Positions 45,802-55,400 of a stretch of 64,000 nt of DNA are shown here, piece by piece. The DNA lies in NCBI GenBank assembly GCA_016871315.1, contig VFZE01000028.1:1-64000 (forward strand). The letters run 5' to 3'. This stretch comes from Acidimicrobiia bacterium. GTDB taxonomy: Bacteria; Acidobacteriota; Terriglobia; Bryobacterales; Bryobacteraceae. The notes beneath the pieces were generated by a model. It was given only the letters and a program-made list of their open reading frames with translations, was not told where the DNA came from and searched no databases. A program made the translations under genes and the position numbers. Positions within the stretch are counted from its first letter, which is position 1. Each line of letters begins with the position of its first letter.

Positions 45802-48800
45802 CTAAAAATAGAACTTCGCGGCCAATTGCACAAGTCTGGGATTGCGAGCGGCGGTGATGGCGCCGAAGCCGTAGCGTCCGCCGCCTCCGCCGCGGGAGGT
45901 GGGCAGGTTGGTGATCTGGCCGGTGACGCGGTCAAACTGGGCGGTGCGGTTGTAGTCGGAGAACTGGGTGTGGTTCCAGGCGTTGAACATCTCGAAGCGG
46001 AGCTGGAGGAAGCGGCCCTCGGCGCCCATGGGGATCTCCTTGAAGATGGAGAGGTCCCAGTTGTTGATGCCGGGACGGCGGATGGGGCGGGAGGCCGATT
46101 CCAGGCCGAGGCTGCCGCGCTCGCGAGGCAGCGCGAAGACGCCGGTGTCGATCCAGCCGTCAATCGCCTTGCCCTTGCCGTGAGCGTTGCCCGTGTAGAT
46201 AATGCGCGGGCCCCAGTTTTCCGAACCGGTCCAGATGCGGTTGACATCGGCGCCACCGAGGCCGCGAACGGACAAATTGATGAAGTCGGGCTGGCCGGTG
46301 GAGAAGGTGGTGATTCCGGAGATGACCCAGCTGTTGAAGATGCCGCGGCCAAGCCTGTTGTCGAGGAAGTTGCCGCCGCGAGCCGCCTTGGGGAGGGTCC
46401 AGGTGAAGTTGCCGACGAAATTGTGCTGGATGTCGAAGCTGAGCGGACCGTAGTTGGCCATGCGGGCGTTGGTGGGGTGTAGGGTGTCGCCATCGCCGCT
46501 GGTCGTGCCCATGGCCTTGGACCAGGTATAGGCGATACCGAACTGAAGATCCTTGCTCAAGCGGCGGTTGGCGCTGATCTGAAGCGAATTGTAGTTGGAG
46601 TCTGCGCCGAAGGTGGTGACGGAAGTGGAGCCGTAACCGAGGTATGGCCTGTAGAGGTCGACGGGCTTGGTGGTGGTACCGTCAAAGCGAGGATTGGGGT
46701 TGGTGGGGTCCTGGTTCTGCGGCAGCCAAGCGGAGCCGAAGGGGACGATATTGAAGTCGGTGCGGCCGAGGTTGTGTGTGGAGCGGGAACCGACGTAGCC
46801 GATGTCGAACAGGATACCCATGGGGAGTTCGCGCTGGATGGTGAAGTTCCAGTTGATAGTGGTGGGCACCTCACCGAGCAGGTCGAAGCCGCGGACACCT
46901 GCCGGGAAAAAGACGCCGGCGGTGGAACCGATAGTTGCCAGGTTGCCGTAGAAGAGGGTGGGGCTGATGGTGGAGGGTGGATTGGGCAGCTGGTCGAATA
47001 CGGGGTTGCCCTGGAAGCGGTCGTAGAACATGCCGCCGCCGGTGCGGATGACGGTCTTGGGGGCGACTTCCCAGGCGATGCCGATGCGCGGGGCGTAGTG
47101 GATGCCACGGTCATTGATGAGGCCCTTGGGATAGCCGTCGACGCCTGCGCGGCCCATGCCATTGGCGTAGAGGCCGTTGACGAATCCACGATTGGTGTTG
47201 ATGATGGAGCCGATCAAAGCGCGAGGCGCTTCCTGGCCGGTGATGGGATTGCGCGACACAATCGTGCCGGCCGCATTGCGGAAGGGCTGCATCTGGACGG
47301 CGGCGTTGGCGGGATTGAAGAGGGCCGGGTTGAAGGAGGAGGTTTGCAGCGCCTGGTCAAACTGCGGTTGGATCCAGTAGAAGCGCATGCCCACGTCGAT
47401 CACGAGGCCCTTACGGACGCGCCAGTTGTCCTGCACGTACCATTCGATGTTCCAGTTGCGGTACTCGCCGTTCAAGACGGTGTTGGACTGCTGGAGGCGC
47501 TGGTAGTTGCCGATCAAGGCGTTGGAGAAGGCCCAGTTGGTGTCGCCGGGGTTCTGACCGTCGCGGTCAAACCAGATGTTGCCGTTGACGGAGGTGAAGG
47601 CGGTCTGGTCTTTCCAGCTGCGGTGGACGTAGATGCCCGCCTTGAAAGTATGTGGACCGGTGACCTTGCTGACGTTGTCGGTAATGTCCCAGGTGTGGTT
47701 GAAATTGCGGAAAGGCGTCCCGTTGAATCCGGTGAAGGGGGAGTTGGGGACGTTGTAGCGCCAGTTCTGGACCAAGCCGATCTTATCGGCATTGGGGAAA
47801 GGCATCTGGTAGCTGAGGCCGAGCTTGTCACGCTTGAAGGTGTCGTCGACGGGATCGATATTGAGCACGTTCTTGGAAGAGCCGAAGATGAACTCGTTGG
47901 TGAGGGTCGGATTGACGACGGTGGTGACGTTGGTGATGAAGCTCCAGCCGGGATTGCCGAAATTCATCGGCGCGAAGGGAATGTTGTAGTCGGCGCTCCA
48001 CTGGCCGTAGGCGCGATCCTGCTCGCTGCGCGTCCACAAGTAGCGGGAGTACAGGCGCCACTTCTCATTGATGTTGTAATCGCCGCGGAGCAGATACTCG
48101 CGGCGGGGAAACTGGTCGGAGACCTGAGTCTGGTGGTTAAAGGTGGGGTCATTGACGGCGAGGGCGTTGGGTTGGGGATACCAGTTCAGGATCTTGCGGC
48201 CGTCGGCGCTGATCTGGCTGGCCGGGATGATGTTGCCGGGGTAGGGATTGCGGTTATTGCTGGGGTCGCGGACGACGAGCGGGGAGCCGTCGGCTTCCCT
48301 GCTGCGGCTGAAATTGCCGGCGCGTTCGAGTTCGGTGGGCAACAAGACATTGCGCAAGCCATTCGGGGAGAGCTGGGACTGGAATTCCTGGGAGAAGAAG
48401 AAGAAGAGCTTGTTGCGGTCCTTGTTGAAATTACCCGGGAGAATGACGGGGCCGCCGATGTTGTAGCCGAAGAAATTGTAGCGGAAGAGCTGGCGTGCGC
48501 GACCCTCCTGGTTATTGCGCCAGTCATTGGCGTTCAGGCCTTCATGGCGGTGGAACCAGTAACCGGTGCCGTGGAACTCCGTGGAGCCGCTCTTGGTGAC
48601 GATCTGGATGGCCGCGCCGGAGGAGCGACCGATTTCGGCCGGCTGGGAGTTGGTCATCAGTTTGAACTCGGCGATCTGGTCGATGTTGAGGGTGGCCAGC
48701 ACGCCGCCGTTGGAGCCTGTGTCGACGTTGGTGACGCCGTCGACGGTGAGGTTGTTCTGATTGCCGCGCGCGCCGTTGGCGAAGATGCCGCCGAGGCCGC

Positions 48801-49299
48801 CGGTGTAGACAACGCCTGGTACAGTGGCGGCAAGGTCAAAGAAGCTGCGTGTGCGCACGGCGAGGTTGACGACCTGGTTGCCGGTGAGCACGCCGGCGCG
48901 CTCGGCGGAGCGGGTTTGCAGGACAGCGGCTTGTGCTTCGACGGTGATGGTCTCGCTGACCTGGCCCAGTTCGAGGACGATGGAAGGCAGGGCGATACGG
49001 TCACTGGCGAAGATCTTGATCTCTTTCTGCTCGAACTTCTTGAACCCTGGCGATTCGACGGAGATGGTATAGACGGCCGGCTGGAGTGGAGTGAACATGA
49101 AGCTACCGTCAGAGAGGGTAAGCATTTCACGGCTAGTACCCTGTCCGGTGCTAACCAGGACGACCTTGGCGCCGGCGATGACGGCTTGCTGATTGTCGCG
49201 GACGACGCCGCTGATGGAGCCGGAAATCTGCTGTGCCGATACGGGAAGAACGATGGCAAGCAAGCAAAGCGCGAGAATTGTCAGACGGATTCTATTCAC
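45802..49299 (-). CDS. Oar-like TonB-dependent receptor (second)
   Basis: A 1165-residue outer-membrane receptor. I place the start at the GTG 49299, which has an AAGGGG ribosome site and a proper signal peptide (NRIRLTILALCLLAIVLPVSA); the in-frame ATG at 49386 lies upstream of the predicted promoter. CarboxypepD_reg domain about 24-110 (GSISGVVRDNQQAVIAGAKVV), plug (TGNQVVNLAVRTRSFFDLA) and long barrel ending in KFYF. The ligand is unknown. The serine hydrolase gene follows after 3 bp. A fragment of a related receptor lies just upstream at 49412-49579. Confidence 0.9.
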   Translation of the reverse strand: MNRIRLTILALCLLAIVLPVSAQQISGSISGVVRDNQQAVIAGAKVVLVSTGQGTSREMLTLSDGSFMFTPLQPAVYTISVESPGFKKFEQKEIKIFASDRIALPSIVLELGQVSETITVEAQAAVLQTRSAERAGVLTGNQVVNLAVRTRSFFDLAATVPGVVYTGGLGGIFANGARGNQNNLTVDGVTNVDTGSNGGVLATLNIDQIAEFKLMTNSQPAEIGRSSGAAIQIVTKSGSTEFHGTGYWFHRHEGLNANDWRNNQEGRARQLFRYNFFGYNIGGPVILPGNFNKDRNKLFFFFSQEFQSQLSPNGLRNVLLPTELERAGNFSRSREADGSPLVVRDPSNNRNPYPGNIIPASQISADGRKILNWYPQPNALAVNDPTFNHQTQVSDQFPRREYLLRGDYNINEKWRLYSRYLWTRSEQDRAYGQWSADYNIPFAPMNFGNPGWSFITNVTTVVNPTLTNEFIFGSSKNVLNIDPVDDTFKRDKLGLSYQMPFPNADKIGLVQNWRYNVPNSPFTGFNGTPFRNFNHTWDITDNVSKVTGPHTFKAGIYVHRSWKDQTAFTSVNGNIWFDRDGQNPGDTNWAFSNALIGNYQRLQQSNTVLNGEYRNWNIEWYVQDNWRVRKGLVIDVGMRFYWIQPQFDQALQTSSFNPALFNPANAAVQMQPFRNAAGTIVSRNPITGQEAPRALIGSIINTNRGFVNGLYANGMGRAGVDGYPKGLINDRGIHYAPRIGIAWEVAPKTVIRTGGGMFYDRFQGNPVFDQLPNPPSTISPTLFYGNLATIGSTAGVFFPAGVRGFDLLGEVPTTINWNFTIQRELPMGILFDIGYVGSRSTHNLGRTDFNIVPFGSAWLPQNQDPTNPNPRFDGTTTKPVDLYRPYLGYGSTSVTTFGADSNYNSLQISANRRLSKDLQFGIAYTWSKAMGTTSGDGDTLHPTNARMANYGPLSFDIQHNFVGNFTWTLPKAARGGNFLDNRLGRGIFNSWVISGITTFSTGQPDFINLSVRGLGGADVNRIWTGSENWGPRIIYTGNAHGKGKAIDGWIDTGVFALPRERGSLGLESASRPIRRPGINNWDLSIFKEIPMGAEGRFLQLRFEMFNAWNHTQFSDYNRTAQFDRVTGQITNLPTSRGGGGGRYGFGAITAARNPRLVQLAAKFYF

Positions 49300-49348
49300 A
49301 AGAAACCCCTTTCCACTCCCGAAACCCGTTTGGGCGGAGATTATGTAT

Positions 49349-49376
49349 ATTTTAGGGAGAAAAGCCGCAAAGTCAA
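49349..49376 (-). promoter_or_regulatory. Candidate promoter of the second TonB-receptor gene
   Basis: On the minus strand TTGACT (49376-49371), a 16-bp spacer and TAAAAT (49354-49349). Transcription would start near 49342, about 43 nt before the GTG at 49299. This position is what rules out the upstream ATG as the start codon. Confidence 0.5.
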
Positions 49377-49411
49377 TCGGAATCATGGTGTTTTCTAGGA
49401 TTAACTTGTTT

Positions 49412-49579
49412 TCACAGGCTATGGACGAGTGGTTCCCCGTCCCGGAGCGTCCGCCGCAACTGATTGATCAGCTTGACCTTGGTGCCGGGGACAGCGGTGT
49501 TTTGGTCTTGCAGGATCCCACTGAGAGAGCCGGAGGTCTGGTGCGCTGACGGACCTATGCGATCCGCTCCAAGTGGGCA
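49412..49579 (-). pseudogene. Fragment of a TonB-receptor N-terminal domain
   Basis: An open minus-strand frame without start codon encodes HQTSGSLSGILQDQNTAV, then PGTKVKLINQ, which is the opening of a CarboxypepD_reg domain as found in Oar-like receptors (compare QISGSISGVVRDNQQAV in the intact gene next door). It ends in a TGA after about 20 unrelated residues. It is best read as a relic of a third receptor gene or of a partial duplication of the neighbour. The rest of 49387-49678 shows nothing I can support. Confidence 0.5.
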
Positions 49580-49678
49580 TTAAGTATGGCACTACTTGGC
49601 GTGTGGGAAGAGTATGCCAACAGATGAACCTGGTGTCTAGAGAGCATGAGTCAACGCGAACTTCAGCTTATCTATGGA

Positions 49679-51286
49679 TTAGGCTGAGACCGGCCCGTCG
49701 CCCTGGGAAAGGGTCGCGAGAAGCTTCTCCTTCCTCTGGACACAAGCCGACACAGAGGACTCCATCGCCACCCAATAGATGAGTGACCCGAGCGTGAGCG
49801 AAAATCCCAAAACCCCGTAAAAGGCCAGCTGGCTGTCGAAGGCGTATCGCGCCAGGTAGGCAAGCACGATCGGGATCGACATGATCGGGTAGATCATGAG
49901 CAGCATCGCCTGGAAACGGCCTGCCGAAGCCGACCTCCAGGAATGGGCCGGGTTCACCGGCCGCGGAAAATGCGTAGAGCTGAGGTTGCCGATGGCGATC
50001 AGAAATACGGTCATCACCAGCGACACGGCGTAGGATTCGACCAGTTTCGATGCCGAGATCGGCATCCGCAACAGCGTGCAGGCCACCGCCACGGCGCTGA
50101 TCTCGAGGAAGACGAAAATCGCCGCGGCGATGTTCTTCGCCACCAGCACTGCCGCCATCGGCACCGGAACCAGGTAATAAAGCTGCGAGGCGCTCCTGTC
50201 AAAGCCGAAGGTGTTCCAGAAGGAGACCTCGCCCAACAGCAGCAGCGCGTAGAGGGTGACGAAGGTGAGATAGTTCGACGCAAAGGCGGAGGAGGAATCG
50301 CTGCCGGAGCGATAGGCGATGGGCAGCCAGATGAGCAGGCCGAAACTGAAGCCCATCATGAAGACCAGCCGGAAGCGTGGAGCGCGGCTGAGAAACCGAA
50401 TCTCCTTTTCGACAATGGCGCCCAGCGGGTCGGGAAGCAGCATTGCCGGCAGGCGGTAGAGCCTCTCCAGTAGTCCGGCCGGCTTCAGCGGTTTGGTTAC
50501 CGTCGCCCGTTCCGCCTCGGCGTCGAACTTGAAGCCCCGCTCAAACTGCCATCGGCCGAACAGGAATGCGGCCGCGGTCCAGCCGGCCAGGACTCCAATC
50601 ACCAGCAAGTCCGGCCGCCCGAGCACCACCTGAGCCGCCATTGTCCATGGCCACCAGGGAAAGTGGAACCGGTTGATGAGCTGCCTGGCCCAGTCCGGCA
50701 GTCCGGCCAAGAAATAGAGCTGCGGAAGCGCGGCCACCAGGACGAGGCCGAAGATGGCCAACTCGCGAATCCTGCGTTTGCCCAGCCAGCGGCTGAGAAT
50801 CTGGCGCAGTGCCACGGACAGGAAGAGGTTCGTGGCGATGAAGGGAACAAAGCCCAGACAGCTCCACCACGGGATGGCCGGATTCAGCAGCAGGCCAATG
50901 GTGGCGCCGGTCAGCACGATCAGCATCTCGACGCCTGTGCTGAAGCGCAGCAGCACCTCGAGCCCGAAGAGCCGGCTGTGCGAGATCGGGTAAACGATCA
51001 GCCGCTTCAGGTCGAGGCTGGCGCCGGTGGAAACCAGCACGATGGGCACGATCTGCCAGTAGAGAAAGGCCAGCAGCAGTCCGCCCGTCAGCACGCGTTC
51101 GACGATCGCCAGCCGGCCGGGGCTGGAGAACAGGATACCCACGCCCGTGGCGCCAGTTGCCACCATCCCGTACCAGAGCGCCGACATCACCACCGTGAAA
51201 ACGAGGCTGGTGTAGTGGCCGCGGGGATAGAAGTTGCGCAGCGTGCGCCATTGTGCCCAGAGAATGGCACGCAACTGAAGCAGCAT
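49679..51286 (-). CDS. ABC transporter permease
   Basis: A 535-residue integral membrane protein with about twelve predicted helices in two groups separated by a cytoplasmic stretch (about 245-300, ERGFKFDAEAERATVTKPLK). It fits large ABC-2-like permeases that function as homodimers or heterodimers for export. No substrate-specific motif is visible. Its start is 1 bp from the ATPase gene stop, so both are one operon; the order is ATPase then permease. Confidence 0.85.
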   Translation of the reverse strand: MLLQLRAILWAQWRTLRNFYPRGHYTSLVFTVVMSALWYGMVATGATGVGILFSSPGRLAIVERVLTGGLLLAFLYWQIVPIVLVSTGASLDLKRLIVYPISHSRLFGLEVLLRFSTGVEMLIVLTGATIGLLLNPAIPWWSCLGFVPFIATNLFLSVALRQILSRWLGKRRIRELAIFGLVLVAALPQLYFLAGLPDWARQLINRFHFPWWPWTMAAQVVLGRPDLLVIGVLAGWTAAAFLFGRWQFERGFKFDAEAERATVTKPLKPAGLLERLYRLPAMLLPDPLGAIVEKEIRFLSRAPRFRLVFMMGFSFGLLIWLPIAYRSGSDSSSAFASNYLTFVTLYALLLLGEVSFWNTFGFDRSASQLYYLVPVPMAAVLVAKNIAAAIFVFLEISAVAVACTLLRMPISASKLVESYAVSLVMTVFLIAIGNLSSTHFPRPVNPAHSWRSASAGRFQAMLLMIYPIMSIPIVLAYLARYAFDSQLAFYGVLGFSLTLGSLIYWVAMESSVSACVQRKEKLLATLSQGDGPVSA

Positions 51287-51287
51287 G

Positions 51288-52118
51288 CTACAGCCAGTCG
51301 AGCGATTCCGAAGTACGCTCGGCCCCCACTACGCGCACGAAGGCGTCCTCCAGCGTCTCGGAAGCTCCGCGCAGTTCGGCCATGTCGGCTTCCATGACGA
51401 GGCTGCCGCTGGAAATAATCGCCACGCGGGTGCAGAGCCGCTCCACTACCTCCAGCACGTGCGAAGTAAGAAAGATGGTGGCGCCGCGACGGACCTGATC
51501 GAGGAGAATGTCTTTCATCAGCCGGGCGCCGACGGCGTCGACGCCTTCAAACGGCTCGTCCAGCAGGAACAGCTTCGGGCGATGGATCAGCGCGGCGGCC
51601 ATGGCCACGCGCTTGCGCATCCCTTTGGAGTACTCCGAGATCAGCTTGCGTGGATGACCATCCAGCTCAAACAAGGTCATCAGCTCCCGCGCCCTGGTGC
51701 GCGCCACTTCGCGCTCCAGTTTGTACATGCGTCCGACGAACTCGACGAATTCGAGTCCGGTGAGATGGTCAAAGAGCAGCGATTCATCCGGCACAAGGCC
51801 GATGTTGGCCTTGATGGTCTCGGCCTGTTCCGGCATCGGGAGCCCGAGCAGCTCCATGGTGCCCGAGGTTGGCGGCGCCAGTCCCATCAGCATCTTGATG
51901 GTGGTGGTCTTGCCGGCGCCGTTGGGTCCGAGGAAGCCGAAGAAGCAGCCGGAGGGCACGGTGAGATTCAGCCCATCGACGGCGGCCTTGTTCCCATAGA
52001 CCTTGCGCAGTAGGCGCGTGAGGATGGCGGGCGGCGGCGGGGTAATGGAATCCTGCGGCAGCGAGAGGGAGTCATCCCAGGAAACCGAGCCTGGGGCGGA
52101 TTCCGGCATGGGAACCAT
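51288..52118 (-). CDS. ABC transporter ATP-binding protein
   Basis: A 276-residue ATPase, all motifs intact: Walker A GPNGAGKTT, Q-loop region NIGLVPDESLLF, signature SEYSKGMRKRV (a C-loop variant), Walker B LFLLDEP and the switch His in LTSHVLE. It matches ABC-2-type exporters. The ATG at 52118 (MVPMPESA) is chosen because the earlier ATG at 52139 has no ribosome site and its start codon would directly abut the start of the divergent HDOD gene. With the permease it forms a two-gene exporter of unknown substrate. Confidence 0.92.
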   Translation of the reverse strand: MVPMPESAPGSVSWDDSLSLPQDSITPPPPAILTRLLRKVYGNKAAVDGLNLTVPSGCFFGFLGPNGAGKTTTIKMLMGLAPPTSGTMELLGLPMPEQAETIKANIGLVPDESLLFDHLTGLEFVEFVGRMYKLEREVARTRARELMTLFELDGHPRKLISEYSKGMRKRVAMAAALIHRPKLFLLDEPFEGVDAVGARLMKDILLDQVRRGATIFLTSHVLEVVERLCTRVAIISSGSLVMEADMAELRGASETLEDAFVRVVGAERTSESLDWL

Positions 52119-52139
52119 TATCCTACGCAAGGAACTCAT

Positions 52140-53048
52140 GTGGAATTCGACTCAAGCCTGGCGGGCGCCGGTCCGATAAGCAAGAGGGTGGAAACGATCA
52201 CGCTGTCCGCATCTCACTACCAGGATAAGGCGCTCAGGAGTTTGGGCAAGTTGCCGCCCTTCTCGCCGATCCTGAACAAACTGATGGGGACGCTTGCCGA
52301 TGAGGATGTGAGCTTCGGCGAGCTGGCGGACCTGATAGAAAAGGACACGGTGCTGGCGGGCAACGTGCTGCGGATGGTGAACTCGGCTCTGTATGGCCGA
52401 CGTGGGACAATCAACTCGGTACGCCACGCGGTGAGCCTGATCGGGTTGTCCAAGCTGCGCAACGTGACAATGAGTCTTTCGCTGGCGCGGATGTGGTCTT
52501 CGCAGACCGCGGTGAAGGGCTGGTTTCCAGCGCCGTTCAATCAGCACTCGGTGGCGTGCGCGATCCTGGCGGACCTGCTGGCGACGGAAATGCCTGTGGA
52601 TTATCCGGAAGGCGCGTTCACCGCGGGCCTGCTGGGCAATATCGGGATGATGCTGATCGCGCTAAGCCTGCCCGAGGAGCGCAACATGATTCAGGAAAAC
52701 TACACAACGACCAGCGCGAGCCTCACCGATTGCGAGCGCACGGTGCTTCAGCTCACCCACGCCGAACTGTCCGCGGAAGGGCTACGCCACTGGAACCTGC
52801 CTGCGCCGATACAAACCGCCGTGCTGCATCATCACGGTCCGCATCCGGATTCCGAAGGCGGCATCGCGATGAGCTTTGTCCTGGAACAGGCTGACCGCAT
52901 AGTTCAGCAGCATGGCATCGTGGTGCAGCCGTGGCTCCGGCCGGCTGAGGGCGTTCCCGCCGAGACCCTCTCCCCGCTGGGCGTCTCCAACAGAATTCTG
53001 GAATCTTTCCAAACCGAGTTTGAATCCATCCGCGCTCTGTTCGGATAG
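52140..53048 (+). CDS. HDOD-domain protein
   Basis: A 302-residue HDOD (HD-related output domain) protein; LGKLPPFSPILNKLMGTLADEDVS, then ADLIEKDTVLAGNVLRMVNSALYG and AVSLIGLSKLRNV are diagnostic. HDOD domains lack the metal-binding HD pair of phosphodiesterases and act in signalling. The GTG at 52140 has an AAGGA ribosome site six bases upstream. The gene precedes the electron-transfer operon by 72 bp on the same strand, so it may be its first gene or an adjacent regulator. C-terminal 80 residues are not assigned. Confidence 0.88.
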   Translation: MEFDSSLAGAGPISKRVETITLSASHYQDKALRSLGKLPPFSPILNKLMGTLADEDVSFGELADLIEKDTVLAGNVLRMVNSALYGRRGTINSVRHAVSLIGLSKLRNVTMSLSLARMWSSQTAVKGWFPAPFNQHSVACAILADLLATEMPVDYPEGAFTAGLLGNIGMMLIALSLPEERNMIQENYTTTSASLTDCERTVLQLTHAELSAEGLRHWNLPAPIQTAVLHHHGPHPDSEGGIAMSFVLEQADRIVQQHGIVVQPWLRPAEGVPAETLSPLGVSNRILESFQTEFESIRALFG

Positions 53049-53120
53049 ACCACTCCTATTACCCCCGGTTGATTGCTTCGCCCGGGATCTGCCATAGTGG
53101 ACGGTTGTCCATGACGGTCC

Positions 53121-55400
53121 ATGGCTAAAGACGTCATCCTGGCCGCTGATCTCGGCGGCACGCCATTATCTTCGGAGGAGCTGGCGGCGGTTCCCGACTT
53201 CGCCGGCATACGGCCACAAATCTGGGAAAAATTCCCGGGCGCCATTGCGAAGAAAACCTACCGCCCCGGCGAGTACCTGATGAGGGAGGGTGAGAGCGGC
53301 ACCACGGCCTTTTACCTGATGTCCGGTGTGGTGGAAGTCTTCCTCTCGAGCCCCGTCCAGGGCGTTGAGGCCACCAAAGGAGCGGCCAAGCGCGGCTTCT
53401 TCCGCGGCTTCACCAAATTCACCGACTACATCAAGGGCGCCCCGGACTCGAGCGGACAGAAAGCGGCAACACGGACGCACATTCCCATCGATGCCTCGGT
53501 GGATCTGCCGATGTCGAACCCGATCGCCGAACTCAAGGCCGGCGACATGATAGGCGAACTGGCGGCGCTGGCGGCGCTCAAGCAGGAGAGGTTGAAGCGG
53601 CCCAAGTTCTATCCGCGCTCGGCGACCGTGAGGGCAAAGAGCGAAGTGGTGGCATTTGAAATGCTGCCCAATATCCTCAACAATGTTTTGTACAATGCGC
53701 CGGCTTTTAAGAACCAACTGAACGAGAACTACCGCAACCGTGCTCTGGTGACACACCTCCGGTCTGTGCCGGTGCTGGCCGGGTTGACCGTGGAGTTTCT
53801 GGATTCGCTCAAGGATCGCGTGGAGCTGGTGGACGTCCCGCCAGGGGAAGTGATTGTGCGCCAAGGCGACATCGCCGACGCGTTCTATCTCATCCGGCTA
53901 GGCTTCGTGAAGGTCTCGCAGGATTTTCCCGGCGGGGAATTGGTGCTGAACTATCTCTCGCGCGGCAACTATTTCGGTGAGATGGGCCTGCTGCCGCCGG
54001 CCTTCCGCGTGCGCGCCAGTGGCCAGGAGCCCGGCCAAAGCGCGGAAGGAGCCGTTGCCGCGCAGCCGGTCCGTGGGGGCCGCGCGCCGGAGGGCGAGCG
54101 GAAACTCGAGACGCCCTGGGACGAATTCGTTTCGCGCGACCATTTCGAGATGCGGGTGGAGGGCAATCAAGTGCGCGTCATGCGGCTTCCGTCGGGGCGC
54201 AATCGCATTACTTTCCGCATGCGCCCGGCCGATTCGTTTCTCATCTCGCCGGGGGAACAATTCGTCATCGGCAACACGACGTTCGAGGTTCTGGAGGACC
54301 CTCTCCAGGCCGGGCGGCGCACGGCCACCTGCACGGCGGTGGATTACGTGCAGCTGGTGCGGATCAAGGCGGAAGATTTCACGCTCATGCTGGAGCGCCA
54401 TCCGAAAGTCCGGGATTCGATTTCCGAGGTGGCGCGGTCGCGCCGGCAGATGGATGCCGAGATCCTGAACCGGGTGCAAATGGTGCCGCTCAACCGCTTC
54501 CTGGAGCAGGAGTTGATGCAGGGACAGAACCTGCTGCTGATCGATCTGGAGCGATGCACGCGGTGCGACGAATGCGTCAAGGGCTGCGTGGCCACGCATG
54601 AGGACAACGTCACTCGCCTGATCCGGGACGGCCTGCGCTTTGACAAGTACCTGGTGCCCACCAGTTGCCGCGCCTGCATGGATCCGCTCTGCATGACGCG
54701 GTGCCCGGTGGGCTCGATCCGGCGCAAGGAAACGCTGGACATAGTCATCGAGGACTGGTGCATCGGCTGCTCCAACTGCGCCGCCGATTGCCCTTACGGC
54801 AATATCAACGTGACGATGATTCCCGTGCCGGGCTCGGGCACGGGGAAAAAGGCGGAGTACAAGCCGAAGGCGGTGGTTTGCGATCTGTGCGTGGACTACG
54901 CGGAACCCAACTGCGTCCGAGCCTGCCCGCACGACGCCGCCATACGGGTGGAGCCGAAGAGCTTCTTCGCGCGCGATCTGGCCGGAACGCAGCTGGCCGT
55001 CGCGGTGGATCAGCCGAAGCAGAAGGCCGCCGCGCCGGCACAGCCCGCCGCTCACGTGGAGACGCAGGTGCTGTCGAATATCGACGAGCTGATGGAGTTG
55101 ATGCCTCGCCTTCGCGGGATGGCCGGCGCGCATGCGGGAAGCATGTTGCAGTTGCGCCATCCGGAGACCAGTTTCGGCCGCGCGCCGGAGGCGGACTACC
55201 GGTTCGCCGAAGATGACCAAGTGTCACGCCTGCACTGCAAAATCGTCAGCGGCAACGGCAAGCATATTCTGCGGGATCCCGGCTCCACCAACGGCACACG
55301 GGTTAATGGCGCGGCAATCACGGAGGCCGAGTTGCGCAACGGCGATATCATCGAGTTCGGATCACAGAAGTTCGAATTCCTGGAGGGCATGCGCGCATGA
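53121..55400 (+). CDS. Fusion of cNMP-binding, FHA and four-cluster ferredoxin domains
   Basis: A 759-residue soluble protein. Residues about 45-185 form a first cyclic-nucleotide-binding domain with a 50-residue insert; a second starts at about 215 and is interrupted after its phosphate-cassette start FGEMGL (285-290). An FHA-like segment (SRDHFEM 338-344, RNRITF 360-365) fills about 330-395, and the cNMP domain resumes at RTATCTAVDY. Four [4Fe-4S] clusters follow, as in HybA/DmsB/PsrB subunits: Cys 479/482/485/489, 516/519/524/528, 547/550/553/557 and 587/590/598/602. A canonical FHA domain ends it (SFGRAPE, VSRLHCKI, STNGTRVNG, 684-755). It likely passes electrons to the membrane protein encoded next, with which it overlaps by 4 nt (ATGA), under cNMP and phosphopeptide control. 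Confidence 0.9.
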   Translation: MAKDVILAADLGGTPLSSEELAAVPDFAGIRPQIWEKFPGAIAKKTYRPGEYLMREGESGTTAFYLMSGVVEVFLSSPVQGVEATKGAAKRGFFRGFTKFTDYIKGAPDSSGQKAATRTHIPIDASVDLPMSNPIAELKAGDMIGELAALAALKQERLKRPKFYPRSATVRAKSEVVAFEMLPNILNNVLYNAPAFKNQLNENYRNRALVTHLRSVPVLAGLTVEFLDSLKDRVELVDVPPGEVIVRQGDIADAFYLIRLGFVKVSQDFPGGELVLNYLSRGNYFGEMGLLPPAFRVRASGQEPGQSAEGAVAAQPVRGGRAPEGERKLETPWDEFVSRDHFEMRVEGNQVRVMRLPSGRNRITFRMRPADSFLISPGEQFVIGNTTFEVLEDPLQAGRRTATCTAVDYVQLVRIKAEDFTLMLERHPKVRDSISEVARSRRQMDAEILNRVQMVPLNRFLEQELMQGQNLLLIDLERCTRCDECVKGCVATHEDNVTRLIRDGLRFDKYLVPTSCRACMDPLCMTRCPVGSIRRKETLDIVIEDWCIGCSNCAADCPYGNINVTMIPVPGSGTGKKAEYKPKAVVCDLCVDYAEPNCVRACPHDAAIRVEPKSFFARDLAGTQLAVAVDQPKQKAAAPAQPAAHVETQVLSNIDELMELMPRLRGMAGAHAGSMLQLRHPETSFGRAPEADYRFAEDDQVSRLHCKIVSGNGKHILRDPGSTNGTRVNGAAITEAELRNGDIIEFGSQKFEFLEGMRA

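Noticed and set aside
46774-49398. An 874-codon plus-strand frame opposite the second TonB receptor
   Set aside because: Gly/Val/Asp/Glu-rich shadow translation without motifs, antisense to an evident receptor.
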